Assembly (NCBI GenBank): GCA_020719775.1
Contig: DYPS01000027.1
Location: 1-32,176 of the forward strand
Direction of reading: 5' to 3'
Length of the DNA: 32,176 nt
Origin: Desulfosporosinus sp.
Lineage (GTDB): Bacteria > Campylobacterota > Campylobacteria > Campylobacterales > Arcobacteraceae
Part shown: in pieces, positions 16,858 to 25,482 of the stretch
How positions within the stretch are numbered: position 1 is the stretch's first letter
Layout: each line of letters begins with the position of its first letter
Position numbers and translations under genes: made by a program
Notes under the pieces: model-generated
Seen by the model: the letters and a program-made list of their open reading frames with translations, nothing else
Database searches by the model: none
Told to the model about the DNA's origin: nothing

Positions 16858-16914
16858 ACGTCGATATTAAACTCACATTTTCCATATTACAACATATTTA
16901 GAGGATAGAACATT

Positions 16915-17895
16915 ATGTACAAAAATGAATTCGATAAAGAATTAACAAAAAAACTTTCTGCTAATGCTTACATGTTCTACGGTGCAGAAAGTTACATGAT
17001 AGACAGTTATGGTGAAAAAGTTGCTAGAATTTTAGCCAATGGAGAAGATATATATAGACTTTATTTTGAAGAATTTGATATTCAGACTCTTCAAAATCTC
17101 CTCTCACAAAATTCTCTATTCTCAAGTACCAATATCGTTTTGGCCAAAATCAATAAAAAAATATTAAAAAAAGAGCTTGATAGATTGATTGAGCTTTGTA
17201 ATATAAATGGCGAGAGTAAACTAATTTTATGTTGTTTTGGGGATTCTGATTTTAAAAGTATGGAAAGTAGTTTTACAAAAAAAACAAATTCTATTTTTGT
17301 AAGATTTTATCAACTTGAAGATCATGAAGCAAAAAATATTTTGATCCAAAAGGCAAATGAATTAAAAGTAAAAATTGATCAACATAATCTTGAATTCTTA
17401 TATAATATGCATCAGAAAGATTTATTATTATCAATTAATGATTTAACAAAGTTATCTATTTTAGATGATGAAATCACTTCAAAGACAATTAATCTACAAT
17501 GTTTTGGTCTAGGCAGTGTTCATATGGATGATTTTTTAGAAAAACTTTTACTTGGGAAAAATATCAACAAAGACCTTTATGACCTTCTTGAAGAAGGGGA
17601 AAATGAGATTGCTTTAGTATCAAAGATTACTGGATTTGTTCAAAATTTATTTATGATTAATAGTTATCTGAAACTCAATGGTCATCTAAATATTATGGAG
17701 ATTTGGGGTTTTCCATTGCCTCAAAAAATAGCAAATAAGCGCGCAGAACTTGCAAAAAGATTCCAAAAAGATGATTTCAATTTTATGCTTGTATTTTTGC
17801 AAGAACTTGAGCTTGAACTCAAAAGTGCTAAAATAATCAATCTAAATAGTTATCTCCAAGCTAAATTGAGAATTTTTTTAAAATATGAATATTAA
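16915..17895 (+). CDS. holA: DNA polymerase III delta subunit
   Basis: Clamp-loader subunit that opens the sliding clamp at the replication fork. The 326 residues follow the HolA fold order: an N-terminal segment with AYMFYGAESYMIDSYGEKV (about 18-36), a central segment with SKLILCCFGDSDFKS, the helical LLLSINDLTKLSIL region (about 168-181), and a C-terminal collar domain beginning near GLGSVHMDDFLEKLL. HolA is poorly conserved in this phylum, so the call rests on pattern and length. GAGGA is nine bases before the ATG. It lies between rnr and the rpsF operon. Confidence 0.85.
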   Translation: MYKNEFDKELTKKLSANAYMFYGAESYMIDSYGEKVARILANGEDIYRLYFEEFDIQTLQNLLSQNSLFSSTNIVLAKINKKILKKELDRLIELCNINGESKLILCCFGDSDFKSMESSFTKKTNSIFVRFYQLEDHEAKNILIQKANELKVKIDQHNLEFLYNMHQKDLLLSINDLTKLSILDDEITSKTINLQCFGLGSVHMDDFLEKLLLGKNINKDLYDLLEEGENEIALVSKITGFVQNLFMINSYLKLNGHLNIMEIWGFPLPQKIANKRAELAKRFQKDDFNFMLVFLQELELELKSAKIINLNSYLQAKLRIFLKYEY

Positions 17896-17948
17896 AAATC
17901 AGTGTAATGCCAAATAGTAAGCGTAGTATTCTATTTAGCGCAATATTT

Positions 17949-17983
17949 ATTTAAGCTTTATATTATAATTATTTAGATAAAAT
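17949..17983 (+). promoter_or_regulatory. Promoter of rpsF-ssb-rpsR
   Basis: ATTTAAGCTTTAT (17949-17961) in the -35 region and GATAAAAT (17976-17983) as the -10 box. A second, TATAAT, lies at 17964-17969. The predicted leader is about 70 bases. Confidence 0.5.
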
Positions 17984-18005
17984 CCACCTCCAAAAAACCT
18001 TGCTG

Positions 18006-18035
18006 AGCTTATTTTTTTTCTTTAAAATAAAAGCT
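18006..18035 (+). other. Hairpin in the rpsF leader
   Basis: AGCTTATTTT pairs with AAAAT-AA-AAGCT (two-base bulge) around a U-rich loop. Autogenous control by S6:S18 is known in other bacteria, but I see no CCG bulge like that of the described motif, so no regulatory role is claimed. Confidence 0.3.
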
Positions 18036-18060
18036 TGGCTAAATCCAAAAGGAGAAATTG

Positions 18061-18417
18061 ATGGCTAGAATTAGACATTATGAAACTATGTTTATAGTTA
18101 AAACAACTCTTACAGAAGAAGAGATCAAAAATCAAATCGACACTGTAAAAGCGAACATTGAGAAAAATGGTGGGACAATCGTTGCTTGTGACAATATGGG
18201 TAACAGAGAATTGGCTTATGAAATTGAAAAACAAAAAAGAGGTTATTACTATGTAATATACTTCCAGGCACCTTCTGAGTCAATCATTGAGCTTGAAAGA
18301 AATTATAGAGTTAATGAGAGTATTTTAAAATTCATGTTTATTAAATATGAAGGTAAAAATGAAGTTGCAGAATGGGCTGGAATGAGTTCTGAGGCAGCAA
18401 AAAAAGAACAAAAATAA
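18061..18417 (+). CDS. rpsF: 30S ribosomal protein S6
   Basis: Small-subunit protein that binds 16S rRNA as a pair with S18. The 118 residues show RHYETMFIVKTTL at the start, NMGNRELAYEIEKQKRGYYYVIYFQ (about 50-74) in the core, and ELERNYRVNESILKFMFIK. The ATG at 18061 is used rather than the TTG directly before it, because AGGAG then has a six-base spacing. It is first in the classic rpsF-ssb-rpsR operon, with a 29-base gap to ssb. Confidence 0.97.
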   Translation: MARIRHYETMFIVKTTLTEEEIKNQIDTVKANIEKNGGTIVACDNMGNRELAYEIEKQKRGYYYVIYFQAPSESIIELERNYRVNESILKFMFIKYEGKNEVAEWAGMSSEAAKKEQK

Positions 18418-18446
18418 GCAGTTGAAGATTTTAAGAAGGAACTATT

Positions 18447-18926
18447 ATGTATAACAAAGTGATTATGATCGGGAACTTGACTAGAGATATCGAACTTAAA
18501 TATATCCCTAGTGGTGCTGCTATCGCTAAAGGTGCAATAGCAACTTCTCACAAATATAAAGCACAAGATGGAAGCCAAAAGGAAGAGGTTTGCTTTCTTG
18601 ATTTTAATGTATTTGGGAAAAGTGCTGAAATACTTAATCAATATGTTAAAAAAGGTTCAAAAGTTATGCTTGAAGGTCGTTTAGTTTTAGAAAGCTGGAC
18701 AGCTCAAGATGGTACAAGTAGAAATAGACATTCACTAAGAGTCGAAGAATTTAAGTTTTTAGATTCTAAAAATGATAGTGGAACTTCATCAAATACAGAA
18801 TACCAACCAAAACAAGTTGAACAATATAATAAACCTTCTTACAATAATACTCAACAAGGTGGTACAAGAGAACCAGAGTATCAAGTACCGGTAATCGACA
18901 TCGATGATGAAGAGATTCCATTTTAG
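18447..18926 (+). CDS. ssb: Single-stranded DNA-binding protein
   Basis: Coats single-stranded DNA in replication, repair and recombination. The 159 residues have an N-terminal OB fold (about 1-108: YNKVIMIGNLTRDIELKYIP, then KKGSKVMLEGRLVLESW), a Gln/Asn/Pro-rich linker, and the acidic protein-docking tip DIDDEEIPF at the very end. AAGGA is six bases before the ATG. It sits between the two partner ribosomal protein genes, as in most bacteria. Confidence 0.98.
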   Translation: MYNKVIMIGNLTRDIELKYIPSGAAIAKGAIATSHKYKAQDGSQKEEVCFLDFNVFGKSAEILNQYVKKGSKVMLEGRLVLESWTAQDGTSRNRHSLRVEEFKFLDSKNDSGTSSNTEYQPKQVEQYNKPSYNNTQQGGTREPEYQVPVIDIDDEEIPF

Positions 18927-18940
18927 AAAAGGATTGAAAG

Positions 18941-19201
18941 ATGGCTGAAAAAAGAAAATTCTCAAAAAAATTCTGTAAATACAGTGCTATGAAAATAGAA
19001 AATATTGATTATAAAAACATGGAGTTATTAAAAATCTCTTTAAGTGAAAGAGGTAAAATAATGCCAAGAAGACTTACAGGTACTTCAAAAAGACATCAAG
19101 AACTTGTTGAGTTAGCAATCAAAAGAGCTAGACATATGGCTTTAATTCCATATGTTGTAAACACAAAACAATTAACAGGTCCTGCATACTCTGCGAGATA
19201 G
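18941..19201 (+). CDS. rpsR: 30S ribosomal protein S18
   Basis: Small-subunit partner of S6. The 86 residues end in the conserved block [20 protein letters not shown] and [12 protein letters not shown]. The N-terminal FCKYSA keeps one cysteine, where zinc-type S18 proteins have CxxC, so it probably does not bind zinc. It is last in the operon; a strong terminator begins 17 bases after the stop. Confidence 0.97.
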   Translation: MAEKRKFSKKFCKYSAMKIENIDYKNMELLKISLSERGKIMPRRLTGTSKRHQELVELAIKRARHMALIPYVVNTKQLTGPAYSAR

Positions 19202-19218
19202 TCTATTTGAATTTAAAG

Positions 19219-19257
19219 AAAAAAGGTTAGAGAAAAATATCTCTCTAACCTTTTTTT
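19219..19257. terminator. Bidirectional terminator between rpsR and the methyltransferase
   Basis: GGTTAGAGA (19225-19233) pairs perfectly with TCTCTAACC (19242-19250), flanked by an A-tract and a T7 tract that extend the stem to 15 pairs. It can stop transcripts from both sides; the right arm reaches the methyltransferase stop codon. Confidence 0.85.
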
Positions 19258-19951
19258 ATTTTTGGCAAATAAATATCAGTTTATCAGCCTTGCTGTCGCT
19301 ATGTAAATGAAAATTTATAATTTGCCTTACCTCAAAACCACTTTTTGCTAAAAGTTTTTTGATGGCATTTTTTTCATGATAATATTGAGTGATAAAATCT
19401 TCCTCTTTAAGGTAGCTTCCATCTTCATTCTTAGAAAAAAGAATAATATTTGTAATCAACCTTCTATCATCAAAAAAAGCATCGATTCCTATAAATTTAT
19501 CCTCCAAGTTAATATTTAATGTTCCTTGAGCAACCTCTTCAAAGCCGTAAAGAGTATTAATATCAAAGATAAAATACCCTTTCTCATCCAATAAATTATA
19601 TACATTTTTTATAAATCCATCTAAGTTTTTTTTATCTATATAATTTAAGACATCAAAAATAGCCGTAGCACAATCAAATTTATTTGTAATTTCAGATATA
19701 TCAACACACGATACATTTAACTCTTTTTCTTCACAAATCTTCACTTGTTCACTACTTAAATCGGTTCCGAAAGCTTTAATTCCAATTGCTTCGAGTGAAA
19801 GTAAAAAACCCCCTTGACCGCAACCAATATCAAGAACCTTTTCAACATTTAATTCTTCACAAACTTTTAAAAAAGCATCATAAAGTTCTTCTGTTTCTGT
19901 TTGAAAATCAAGATATTTTTCTATTTTTGAATAAAGATTAAGTCCGTTCAA
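19256..19951 (-). CDS. Class I SAM-dependent methyltransferase, substrate unknown
   Basis: A 231-residue methyltransferase with the SAM-binding loop VLDIGCGQGGFLLSL (about 39-53), the acidic ribose-binding residue in FGTDLSS (about 62-68), and the motif IV-like region DCATAIFDVLNYI (about 92-104). Nothing in the sequence identifies the substrate. The start overlaps the end of hisG by 14 bases, so it is the last gene of the operon that begins at 23078. Being next to hisG does not by itself imply a role in histidine synthesis. Confidence 0.82.
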   Translation of the reverse strand: MNGLNLYSKIEKYLDFQTETEELYDAFLKVCEELNVEKVLDIGCGQGGFLLSLEAIGIKAFGTDLSSEQVKICEEKELNVSCVDISEITNKFDCATAIFDVLNYIDKKNLDGFIKNVYNLLDEKGYFIFDINTLYGFEEVAQGTLNINLEDKFIGIDAFFDDRRLITNIILFSKNEDGSYLKEEDFITQYYHEKNAIKKLLAKSGFEVRQIINFHLHSDSKADKLIFICQK

Positions 19952-20543
19952 GTTTTTCCTTTAAATCAAGTATGGAATTCTTTTTAGCATAAAATGAATT
20001 TTTATTGGCTATTAAATGTGCTGATGTTTCCAAAATAGTCTCTCCAACTACCAGTCCATTTTGCTTCATTGTTTCACCAGTTTCAACAATATCAACTATA
20101 CAGTCGCTAAGTCCAACAAGAGGTGCTAATTCAATTGAACCATAAAGTTTTACAAGTTCAACAGCCATAGCTCTATTTTCAAAAAACTTTTTAGCGATAG
20201 TTGTATGTTTTGTAGCTACTTTTATTGAGGATCTGTTCCAATCAATCTCATCACCAGCTTTAAGACCAATAGCCACTTTACATTTACCAATCTCAAGATC
20301 TAAAAGCTTTATAAGGTCATACTCCTTTTCTTCCAATACATCAAGACCAACCACACCTAAATCAGCACTTCCATACATTACATAAGTGGGAACATCTTGA
20401 TTCCTAACATTCAAAAAAGTAAATCCAGCTTTTTTTAAAATCAATTTTCTATCTTCAAATTCAAACTTTTCACCAAAAGCTTTTTCAAATTTTTCCAATG
20501 TTTGTTCTGCTATTCTTCCTTTTGGAAGTGCTATGGTTATCAT
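19938..20543 (-). CDS. hisG: ATP phosphoribosyltransferase, short form
   Basis: First step of histidine synthesis: joins ATP and PRPP. The 201 residues correspond to the short HisG that lacks the C-terminal regulatory domain and normally needs the HisRS-like partner HisZ; no hisZ is in this window. Family segments are clear: ALPKGRIAEQTLE at the start, YGSADLGVVGLDVLEE (about 57-72), and the PRPP-binding region SDCIVDIVETGETMK (about 146-160). The ATG overlaps the coaX stop in an ATGA-type overlap of four bases. No other his gene is adjacent. Confidence 0.95.
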   Translation of the reverse strand: MITIALPKGRIAEQTLEKFEKAFGEKFEFEDRKLILKKAGFTFLNVRNQDVPTYVMYGSADLGVVGLDVLEEKEYDLIKLLDLEIGKCKVAIGLKAGDEIDWNRSSIKVATKHTTIAKKFFENRAMAVELVKLYGSIELAPLVGLSDCIVDIVETGETMKQNGLVVGETILETSAHLIANKNSFYAKKNSILDLKEKLERT

Positions 20544-21190
20544 TTTTTCTCCTCATTTATTCTTTCAATTATCTTTTTCATACTCTTAAATATTAAGTTT
20601 TGATCCCAAGTATAATCACTAAAGTGCCTCAAAAAAGGCTTCGCAGTTTCTCCTGTGATAATCAACTTTTTATTCCATTTTTTTTGAGCATCTTCAATTG
20701 GAGATACAATCATCTTAATAATCGCAAAAGTTATCGCTTCATTTGTATTTTGTGGAAGTTTATCAAAATCGATATTAGTTTCAAATTCAAATTCCAATTT
20801 CGGTGATATTTTCGGGTAACTTTCTTTTAGTATATCGATACCTGGCATAATAAATCCGCCAATATGCTCTTTCTCTTCCATTATATCTACAGTGATTGCG
20901 CTACCGAAATCAACAATAATCGCATCATCATACAATAAACAAGCAACAATCCTATCTATTCCCAAAGTTGTTGCATATAAACTATTAAATAGTACTTTTT
21001 CTTTCAAATCTATTGCATTAGGAAATTTATTCTTAAATTTATTGGTTCCATAATCATTTACACTTATAAAATACAGTAGATCAGTATTAACAAAATATTC
21101 ACTCTCTAATGCTTCAGCAATTCCAATTTTAAATTCAACATCGTCTATCATAAAATGAAAAGTCGTATTGCCTATATCACACAAAATCAT
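20540..21190 (-). CDS. coaX: Type III pantothenate kinase
   Basis: Phosphorylates pantothenate, the first step of CoA synthesis. The 216-residue length is slightly short for CoaX (usually about 220-260). The ASKHA-fold marks are present: CDIGNTTFHF at the very N-terminus, GIDRIVACL (about 77-85), VDFGSAITVDIM (about 92-103) and the glycine-rich GGFIMPGI. The start lies inside the end of the 110-residue gene (14-base overlap). CoaE for the last step is at 572-1156. From memory, C. jejuni also has a pantothenate kinase next to the lipoprotein gene Cj0396c. Confidence 0.93.
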   Translation of the reverse strand: MILCDIGNTTFHFMIDDVEFKIGIAEALESEYFVNTDLLYFISVNDYGTNKFKNKFPNAIDLKEKVLFNSLYATTLGIDRIVACLLYDDAIIVDFGSAITVDIMEEKEHIGGFIMPGIDILKESYPKISPKLEFEFETNIDFDKLPQNTNEAITFAIIKMIVSPIEDAQKKWNKKLIITGETAKPFLRHFSDYTWDQNLIFKSMKKIIERINEEKK

Positions 21191-21509
21191 TATAAACTAC
21201 CCAATTATCTTTTTGTAACATTTTAAGAGATTGACTACAGATCTCCCCCTCTAAAAGGAGCAAGTTTATTCTGAAATTATGATTTTCCAAAAGCTTTAGC
21301 TTCTCCTTTAATGCCTGAATTTCATTAAAATTTTTCATAATAAATCTACTCTTTTGCTTTAAAATAAAAATACTTACAAAGTGATTTTTAATATCACAAC
21401 CACTATATATCTTAATCTTTTTCCTGCTGCTTAATTCTCTGGGGCGAATCTCTTTAAAATCACTAAACAAAAAATTTTTTGATAACAAAAATTCTGTAAT
21501 TAATTTCAT
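21177..21509 (-). CDS. Hypothetical protein between coaX and the lipoprotein gene
   Basis: A 110-residue protein of no family that I recognise. It is basic in its first half, has no signal peptide or membrane segment, and carries a predicted helical stretch (about 60-78, EIQALKEKLKLLENHNF). The ATG touches the lipoprotein gene's stop codon, and the end overlaps coaX by 14 bases, so it is surely co-translated with both. A small gene in this position also exists in Campylobacter, as I recall, which suggests that it is real and phylum-specific. Confidence 0.62.
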   Translation of the reverse strand: MKLITEFLLSKNFLFSDFKEIRPRELSSRKKIKIYSGCDIKNHFVSIFILKQKSRFIMKNFNEIQALKEKLKLLENHNFRINLLLLEGEICSQSLKMLQKDNWVVYNDFV

Positions 21510-22499
21510 CTAATCCAATTTAAAAAGTTTATTTTCAAAATATATTTTACTTCCATTGGTATAAACTTTTTCATCATCATAAAATGAAAAATCATAAACC
21601 TTAGTCTCTTTAAAATCATTTGAAAGCCTAATCATATATCCTTCTGCTTCTAGCAAATAGAGATTCCCTTCCTTGTCTTTTGAAATTGCATGAAATTTAG
21701 CAAATTTAAATTTTTTACTCTGAAGAATATTTAAATCAAAATCCAATTTCATAACCGTCCCATCTAATAAAGTCAAATAGATATTGTTTTCGTCGACAAA
21801 ATAATTTTTGATTGATACTTCTTTTGTTCCATATTTCCCTTTATGAAGAGATACTATTTTATTTCCAGAAGCTGCTATTAGAGTATCTCCAACCGTTTTT
21901 AAAAGTATGATATTTTTAATCTCATTTTGAGGATCGACTAAAATTGTTCGAGAAGTTATAAATTTCTCTTTATCGACAATTACAATTTTTCCATCCAGCA
22001 TTGGGAAAAGAATAATTTTATTCAAAATCACAGGTGCTGCTATTCTTGTATCATTAACATATGACTTATCCAGATACTCTTTAAACTTTAGCTTTCCCTC
22101 TTTAACATCGTAAACACCATAAGAATTATCATTGAAAACTAATGCCAATAAATTATCCTGTAAAGTTGCCGCTATAGGATTTGCTCTAAAATTAATAGTT
22201 AAATTTTGATCGCTTATCCAAACATCTCCATCTTTATTTGCTGCTAAAATTCCATTTTCTGAATCGTTTAAATATTCATATCCATTTGGTAATACTAACT
22301 CAGAGATTCCGTCCTTATTTATAATCCTATTGCTCTTAGTTGTTGCACCTATTGCATTAATATTAACTATATAATCTGAAGCGGTAAGCACCTCTTTATC
22401 TAATCCATAAATAATATTCTTTTCTGGAACATAGTATTGTTTACTTGAGCATCCACTCAAAATGGCAATCATAAAAATAAATAAAATTATTGATTTCAT
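21510..22499 (-). CDS. Beta-propeller-like outer-envelope lipoprotein, BamB-like in context
   Basis: A 329-residue lipoprotein. The signal peptide MKSIILFIFMIAILSGC ends in a lipobox with the acylated cysteine at 17. The mature part shows repeated strand pairs of the kind found in PQQ/WD-like propellers (NGILAANKDGDVWISDQN, DNLLALVFNDNSYGVYDVKEG, LFPMLDGKIVIVDKE, DENNIYLTLLDGTVMKLD, DKEGNLYLLEAEGYMIRL). In gammaproteobacteria the propeller lipoprotein BamB follows yfgM directly; here the upstream gene is YfgM-like, so a BamB-like role in outer-membrane protein assembly is a fair inference but not shown. The length is shorter than BamB (about 390). Confidence 0.7.
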   Translation of the reverse strand: MKSIILFIFMIAILSGCSSKQYYVPEKNIIYGLDKEVLTASDYIVNINAIGATTKSNRIINKDGISELVLPNGYEYLNDSENGILAANKDGDVWISDQNLTINFRANPIAATLQDNLLALVFNDNSYGVYDVKEGKLKFKEYLDKSYVNDTRIAAPVILNKIILFPMLDGKIVIVDKEKFITSRTILVDPQNEIKNIILLKTVGDTLIAASGNKIVSLHKGKYGTKEVSIKNYFVDENNIYLTLLDGTVMKLDFDLNILQSKKFKFAKFHAISKDKEGNLYLLEAEGYMIRLSNDFKETKVYDFSFYDDEKVYTNGSKIYFENKLFKLD

Positions 22500-22505
22500 A
22501 GTTAT

Positions 22506-23078
22506 TTACTTTGTTAACAAAAAATGTTTTATTATATTAGCAAGAGGAAGCACATTACTTTTTGGAGTTATTTTTTGTATTGTTTCTTTTGCTTTTTTAT
22601 ATTCTTTTTTGTCAATTAAAATCAAAGATTTGCTAATAATAGCAAAATCACTAAGTAAGAAATCTTGCTTCATAATCATCTCATCTAAAGCGATCAAATT
22701 ACCTGTTGCAACAGCTTTATTATATTGTGCCAAGTCTTCAATATATTGCCCTTTTACTTCAGCTATTTGTCCTTTTGAAACTTGGAACAATGCTACATTA
22801 TATAGTGTTTCATTGGCACTTTTTAATTGTGCCAAACTTTCTTTATCATTGTTAGTCAATACCTTTCCGTATGCTTCGTTTGCCACTTCAGTATTCTTTT
22901 CTCCAAGATAATCGGAAATCATCATTCCAATAACTCCAAAAAAAACCAACCCTATAGTTAAAAATAAGATTCTTTTATATTTTTTGTAAAAGCTTTCAAC
23001 TCTAAAAAAACTTTCAAAGAATTGCTCCTCTGTTGAAATCTCATCTTTGATATACGATACATTCTCTTTCAAGTTCAT
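22506..23078 (-). CDS. YfgM-like membrane-anchored periplasmic protein
   Basis: A 190-residue protein with a cytoplasmic N-terminus (about 1-36, acidic then Lys-rich), one membrane segment (about 37-56) and an Ala-, Leu- and Lys-rich helical periplasmic domain that could form TPR-like hairpins (for example ETLYNVALFQVSKGQIAEVKG, and DKKEYKKAKETIQKI near the end). This layout matches YfgM (TPR_21 family), which links the Sec translocon with periplasmic chaperones. It is first in the operon, six bases before the propeller lipoprotein gene. AAGG precedes the ATG by eight bases. Confidence 0.65.
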   Translation of the reverse strand: MNLKENVSYIKDEISTEEQFFESFFRVESFYKKYKRILFLTIGLVFFGVIGMMISDYLGEKNTEVANEAYGKVLTNNDKESLAQLKSANETLYNVALFQVSKGQIAEVKGQYIEDLAQYNKAVATGNLIALDEMIMKQDFLLSDFAIISKSLILIDKKEYKKAKETIQKITPKSNVLPLANIIKHFLLTK

Positions 23079-23104
23079 AATTATTGCCTTATTAATATTT
23101 TATA

Positions 23105-23122
23105 TGTAGTGATTTTACTACA
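23105..23122. promoter_or_regulatory. Dyad symmetry in the yfgM-like/ctpA divergent region
   Basis: TGTAGT-N6-ACTACA is a perfect inverted repeat placed where the minus-strand transcript should start. It could be an operator or a short leader hairpin; no known regulator site is claimed. Confidence 0.35.
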
Positions 23123-23125
23123 AAG

Positions 23126-23131
23126 ATTATA
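23126..23131 (-). promoter_or_regulatory. -10 box for the yfgM-like operon
   Basis: A perfect TATAAT on the minus strand, 47 bases upstream of the ATG; it should drive six genes down to 19256. Confidence 0.5.
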
Positions 23132-23157
23132 AAATATTACTTTTATTCTATTTTAGC

Positions 23158-23163
23158 TAAAAT
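23158..23163 (+). promoter_or_regulatory. -10 box for ctpA
   Basis: TAAAAT after a T-rich stretch, 51 bases before the ATG at 23215. Confidence 0.4.
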
Positions 23164-23214
23164 CTTCAATTCAATTATATAAGTAAAATTACCAAATAAA
23201 GGTTGCAGACGAGA

Positions 23215-24555
23215 ATGAATAGAATAATATTTTTAATCCTTTTTATTGTATTTGGTTTCATGTTTGGAGTAGATCAGCAAAACAATACTCCTACTCAAAA
23301 ACTAAAAGAAGAAAAACCAACTAGATTTGAATCTTTTGCTAAATTACAAACCGCCATCTCTGCTGTTGAGAACTATTATGTTGATGATGTAAAATTAGAT
23401 GAAATTGTGGACAAAACAATTGCCGGACTTATGAGTGAACTTGATGCTCATAGTGCCTATCTGAATAAAAAAGCGTACAAAGAGATGCAAATTACAATGG
23501 AGGGTGAATTTGGTGGTCTTGGAATTGTGATTGGGGTAAGAGATGGTGCCCTAACAATCATCTCACCTATTGATGATACACCTGCTCAAAAAGCTGGTGT
23601 TCAAGCTGGCGATATTATCCTAAAAATTGGTGACAAATCAACCTTAAAGATGACTATCGATGAAGCAGTTGCTATCATGAGAGGAGAGATTGGATCTCCT
23701 ATTAATATCACTATTGTAAGAAAAGGGGAAACTGCTCCTATCAATTTACGTATTGTAAGGGGAATTATTAAAGTAAAATCTGTAAATGCTAAAACTTACA
23801 ATAATAATATTTTATATTTACGAATTACTCAATTTGATAATAATGTAGCTGAAGAGTTATCAAATTTTATCAAAAAACATAAAAATGAAACGCAAGGGAT
23901 TGTTTTAGATTTAAGAAATAATCCTGGTGGCTCTCTTGACCAAGCTATCAAAACAGTTGATCTATTTGTTGATAGCGGAATTATTGTTTCCCAAAAAGGG
24001 AGAAAAAAAGAGGATGATAGTTCATTTAGTGCAACCAAAAAAGCTACAATTTCAAAAGTTCCTATGGTTGTCCTTGTAAATGGAGGAAGTGCTAGCGCTA
24101 GCGAAATTGTAAGTGGTGCTTTACAAGATTTGAAGAGAGCTATTGTCGTTGGTGAAGATACCTTCGGGAAAGGATCTGTACAAATGATTATGCCGATAAC
24201 TTTAGATAAAAGTGAGGCTATAAAATTAACCATTGCCAAATATTATCTTCCAAGTGGGAGAACTATTCAAGCTATTGGTGTAAAACCAGATATCAAAGTA
24301 GCATTTGGGAAAACTTTAACAACCGATAAAGACAAATTTACAATCAAAGAAAAAGATCTTAAAAAACATTTAGAGCTTGAATTGAAAAAAGTTGACAACA
24401 ATATAACAGAATCAAAAAATGAATTTGAAGACGAAATTACAAATGAGAAAAAAATAATATTCACTGATGATGACCTAGAAAAAGACAATCAATTAAAATC
24501 AGCAATGGATATATTAAAATCATTGATTATCGTAGATAAAAAACAATTACAATAA
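23215..24555 (+). CDS. ctpA: Carboxy-terminal processing peptidase (S41)
   Basis: Periplasmic serine protease that trims the C-termini of envelope proteins. Counted from the ATG at 23215 it has 446 residues: a signal peptide or anchor (about 2-19), a PDZ domain (about 88-180, with [10 protein letters not shown] and [13 protein letters not shown]), and the S41 core with Ser294 in GGSASASEI and Lys319 in FGKGSVQ, spaced 25 residues apart as in CtpB. The C-terminal 60 residues are charged and low in complexity. A TTG at 23203 is in frame, but AAGG touches it, so I use the ATG. purC follows after 11 bases; the ctpA-purC-purS-purQ order matches C. jejuni Cj0511-0514 as I recall it. Confidence 0.93.
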   Translation: MNRIIFLILFIVFGFMFGVDQQNNTPTQKLKEEKPTRFESFAKLQTAISAVENYYVDDVKLDEIVDKTIAGLMSELDAHSAYLNKKAYKEMQITMEGEFGGLGIVIGVRDGALTIISPIDDTPAQKAGVQAGDIILKIGDKSTLKMTIDEAVAIMRGEIGSPINITIVRKGETAPINLRIVRGIIKVKSVNAKTYNNNILYLRITQFDNNVAEELSNFIKKHKNETQGIVLDLRNNPGGSLDQAIKTVDLFVDSGIIVSQKGRKKEDDSSFSATKKATISKVPMVVLVNGGSASASEIVSGALQDLKRAIVVGEDTFGKGSVQMIMPITLDKSEAIKLTIAKYYLPSGRTIQAIGVKPDIKVAFGKTLTTDKDKFTIKEKDLKKHLELELKKVDNNITESKNEFEDEITNEKKIIFTDDDLEKDNQLKSAMDILKSLIIVDKKQLQ

Positions 24556-24566
24556 GGAGAAACTCA

Positions 24567-25280
24567 ATGGAAAAAATAGAATTATTATATGAAGGAAAAG
24601 CGAAAAGAATTTGGAGAACAGAAGATGAAAATCTTTTAATTTCAGAATTTAAAGATGATTTAACGGCATTCAATGGTGAAATGAAATCAAGCGAAGCAGG
24701 AAAAGGTGCACTTAATAATCAAATTTCAACGGAACTATTTAAAATGTTGGCAAACAATGGAATTCAAACTCACTTTATAAAAATGTTAGATAATAATCAC
24801 ATGCTTCATAAAGCGTGTAATGTTATCTTAATTGAAGTTATTGTTAGAAATATAGCAACAGGAAGTCTATCTAAAAACTTAGGAATCGAAAATGGAACAA
24901 TCCTACCATTTACGTTGGTTGAATTTGATTATAAGAATGATGCTCTAGGAGATCCAAAATTAAATGATCAACATGCACTCATTTTGGGTCTTGTAGAATA
25001 CCAAGATGAGCTTGACAAATTAAGAAGAATGGCTAGACAAATCAATGATATTTTAAAACCATATTTTTTTGAAAAAGGGCTAAAATTAGTTGACTTTAAA
25101 TTAGAATTTGGAAAAGATAAGTCTGGGAACATCATCCTAATTGATGAAATAAGTCCTGATAATTGTAGATTCTGGGATATTGAATCTGGTGAATCACTGG
25201 ATAAAGATAGATTTAGAAAAGGCAAAGGTGGTCTAAAAGTAGCTTATGAGAATGTTTTAAATAGAATTCTTCAACACTAA
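24567..25280 (+). CDS. purC: SAICAR synthase
   Basis: Joins CAIR and aspartate with ATP to give SAICAR in purine synthesis. The 237 residues match the bacterial family length. Visible motifs are [11 protein letters not shown] at the start, [12 protein letters not shown] (about 26-37), [14 protein letters not shown] (about 91-104), and [14 protein letters not shown] near the C-terminus. AAGGAG sits just after the ctpA stop, so it is probably read from the ctpA promoter. A clear terminator follows, which splits it from purS-purQ. Confidence 0.98.
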   Translation: MEKIELLYEGKAKRIWRTEDENLLISEFKDDLTAFNGEMKSSEAGKGALNNQISTELFKMLANNGIQTHFIKMLDNNHMLHKACNVILIEVIVRNIATGSLSKNLGIENGTILPFTLVEFDYKNDALGDPKLNDQHALILGLVEYQDELDKLRRMARQINDILKPYFFEKGLKLVDFKLEFGKDKSGNIILIDEISPDNCRFWDIESGESLDKDRFRKGKGGLKVAYENVLNRILQH

Positions 25281-25293
25281 TCTCTTCTTCATG

Positions 25294-25328
25294 ATAGGGT
25301 TTTGTTAAACAAAAACCCTATATTTTTT
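25294..25328 (+). terminator. Intrinsic terminator of ctpA-purC
   Basis: ATAGGGTTTT (25294-25303) pairs perfectly with AAAACCCTAT (25312-25321) around an eight-base loop, followed by ATTTTTT. Confidence 0.8.
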
Positions 25329-25441
25329 AAGTCTTCAAAATAACACTCTTAAAATATTTTTACTTAGAATCATAATTTTTTCTTTAAATTAATAATTTGT
25401 TAATTATACTCTTTCAAGTAATACTATAAGTGACTTTTAGG

Positions 25442-25447
25442 TAAAAT
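25442..25447 (+). promoter_or_regulatory. -10 box for purS-purQ
   Basis: TAAAAT lies 35 bases before the purS ATG, with TTTCAAGTAA about 30 bases further upstream in an AT-rich stretch. Nothing else is evident in the purC-purS gap beyond this and the terminator. Confidence 0.45.
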
Positions 25448-25482
25448 CACAAAATATTGATTTAATTAAATAGAGGTAAAAA

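Noticed and set aside
17990-18060. An S6:S18 autoregulatory RNA motif in the rpsF leader
   Set aside because: A bulged hairpin is present, but the CCG feature of the described motif is not seen.
22462-22911. 149-codon open frame on the plus strand opposite the yfgM-like gene
   Set aside because: Its hydrophobic, Cys-rich product mirrors the complementary strand of a better supported gene in a tight operon.
23829-24239. 136-codon open frame on the minus strand opposite ctpA
   Set aside because: It lies inside the conserved S41 protease core; the open frame is a by-product of ctpA codon use.
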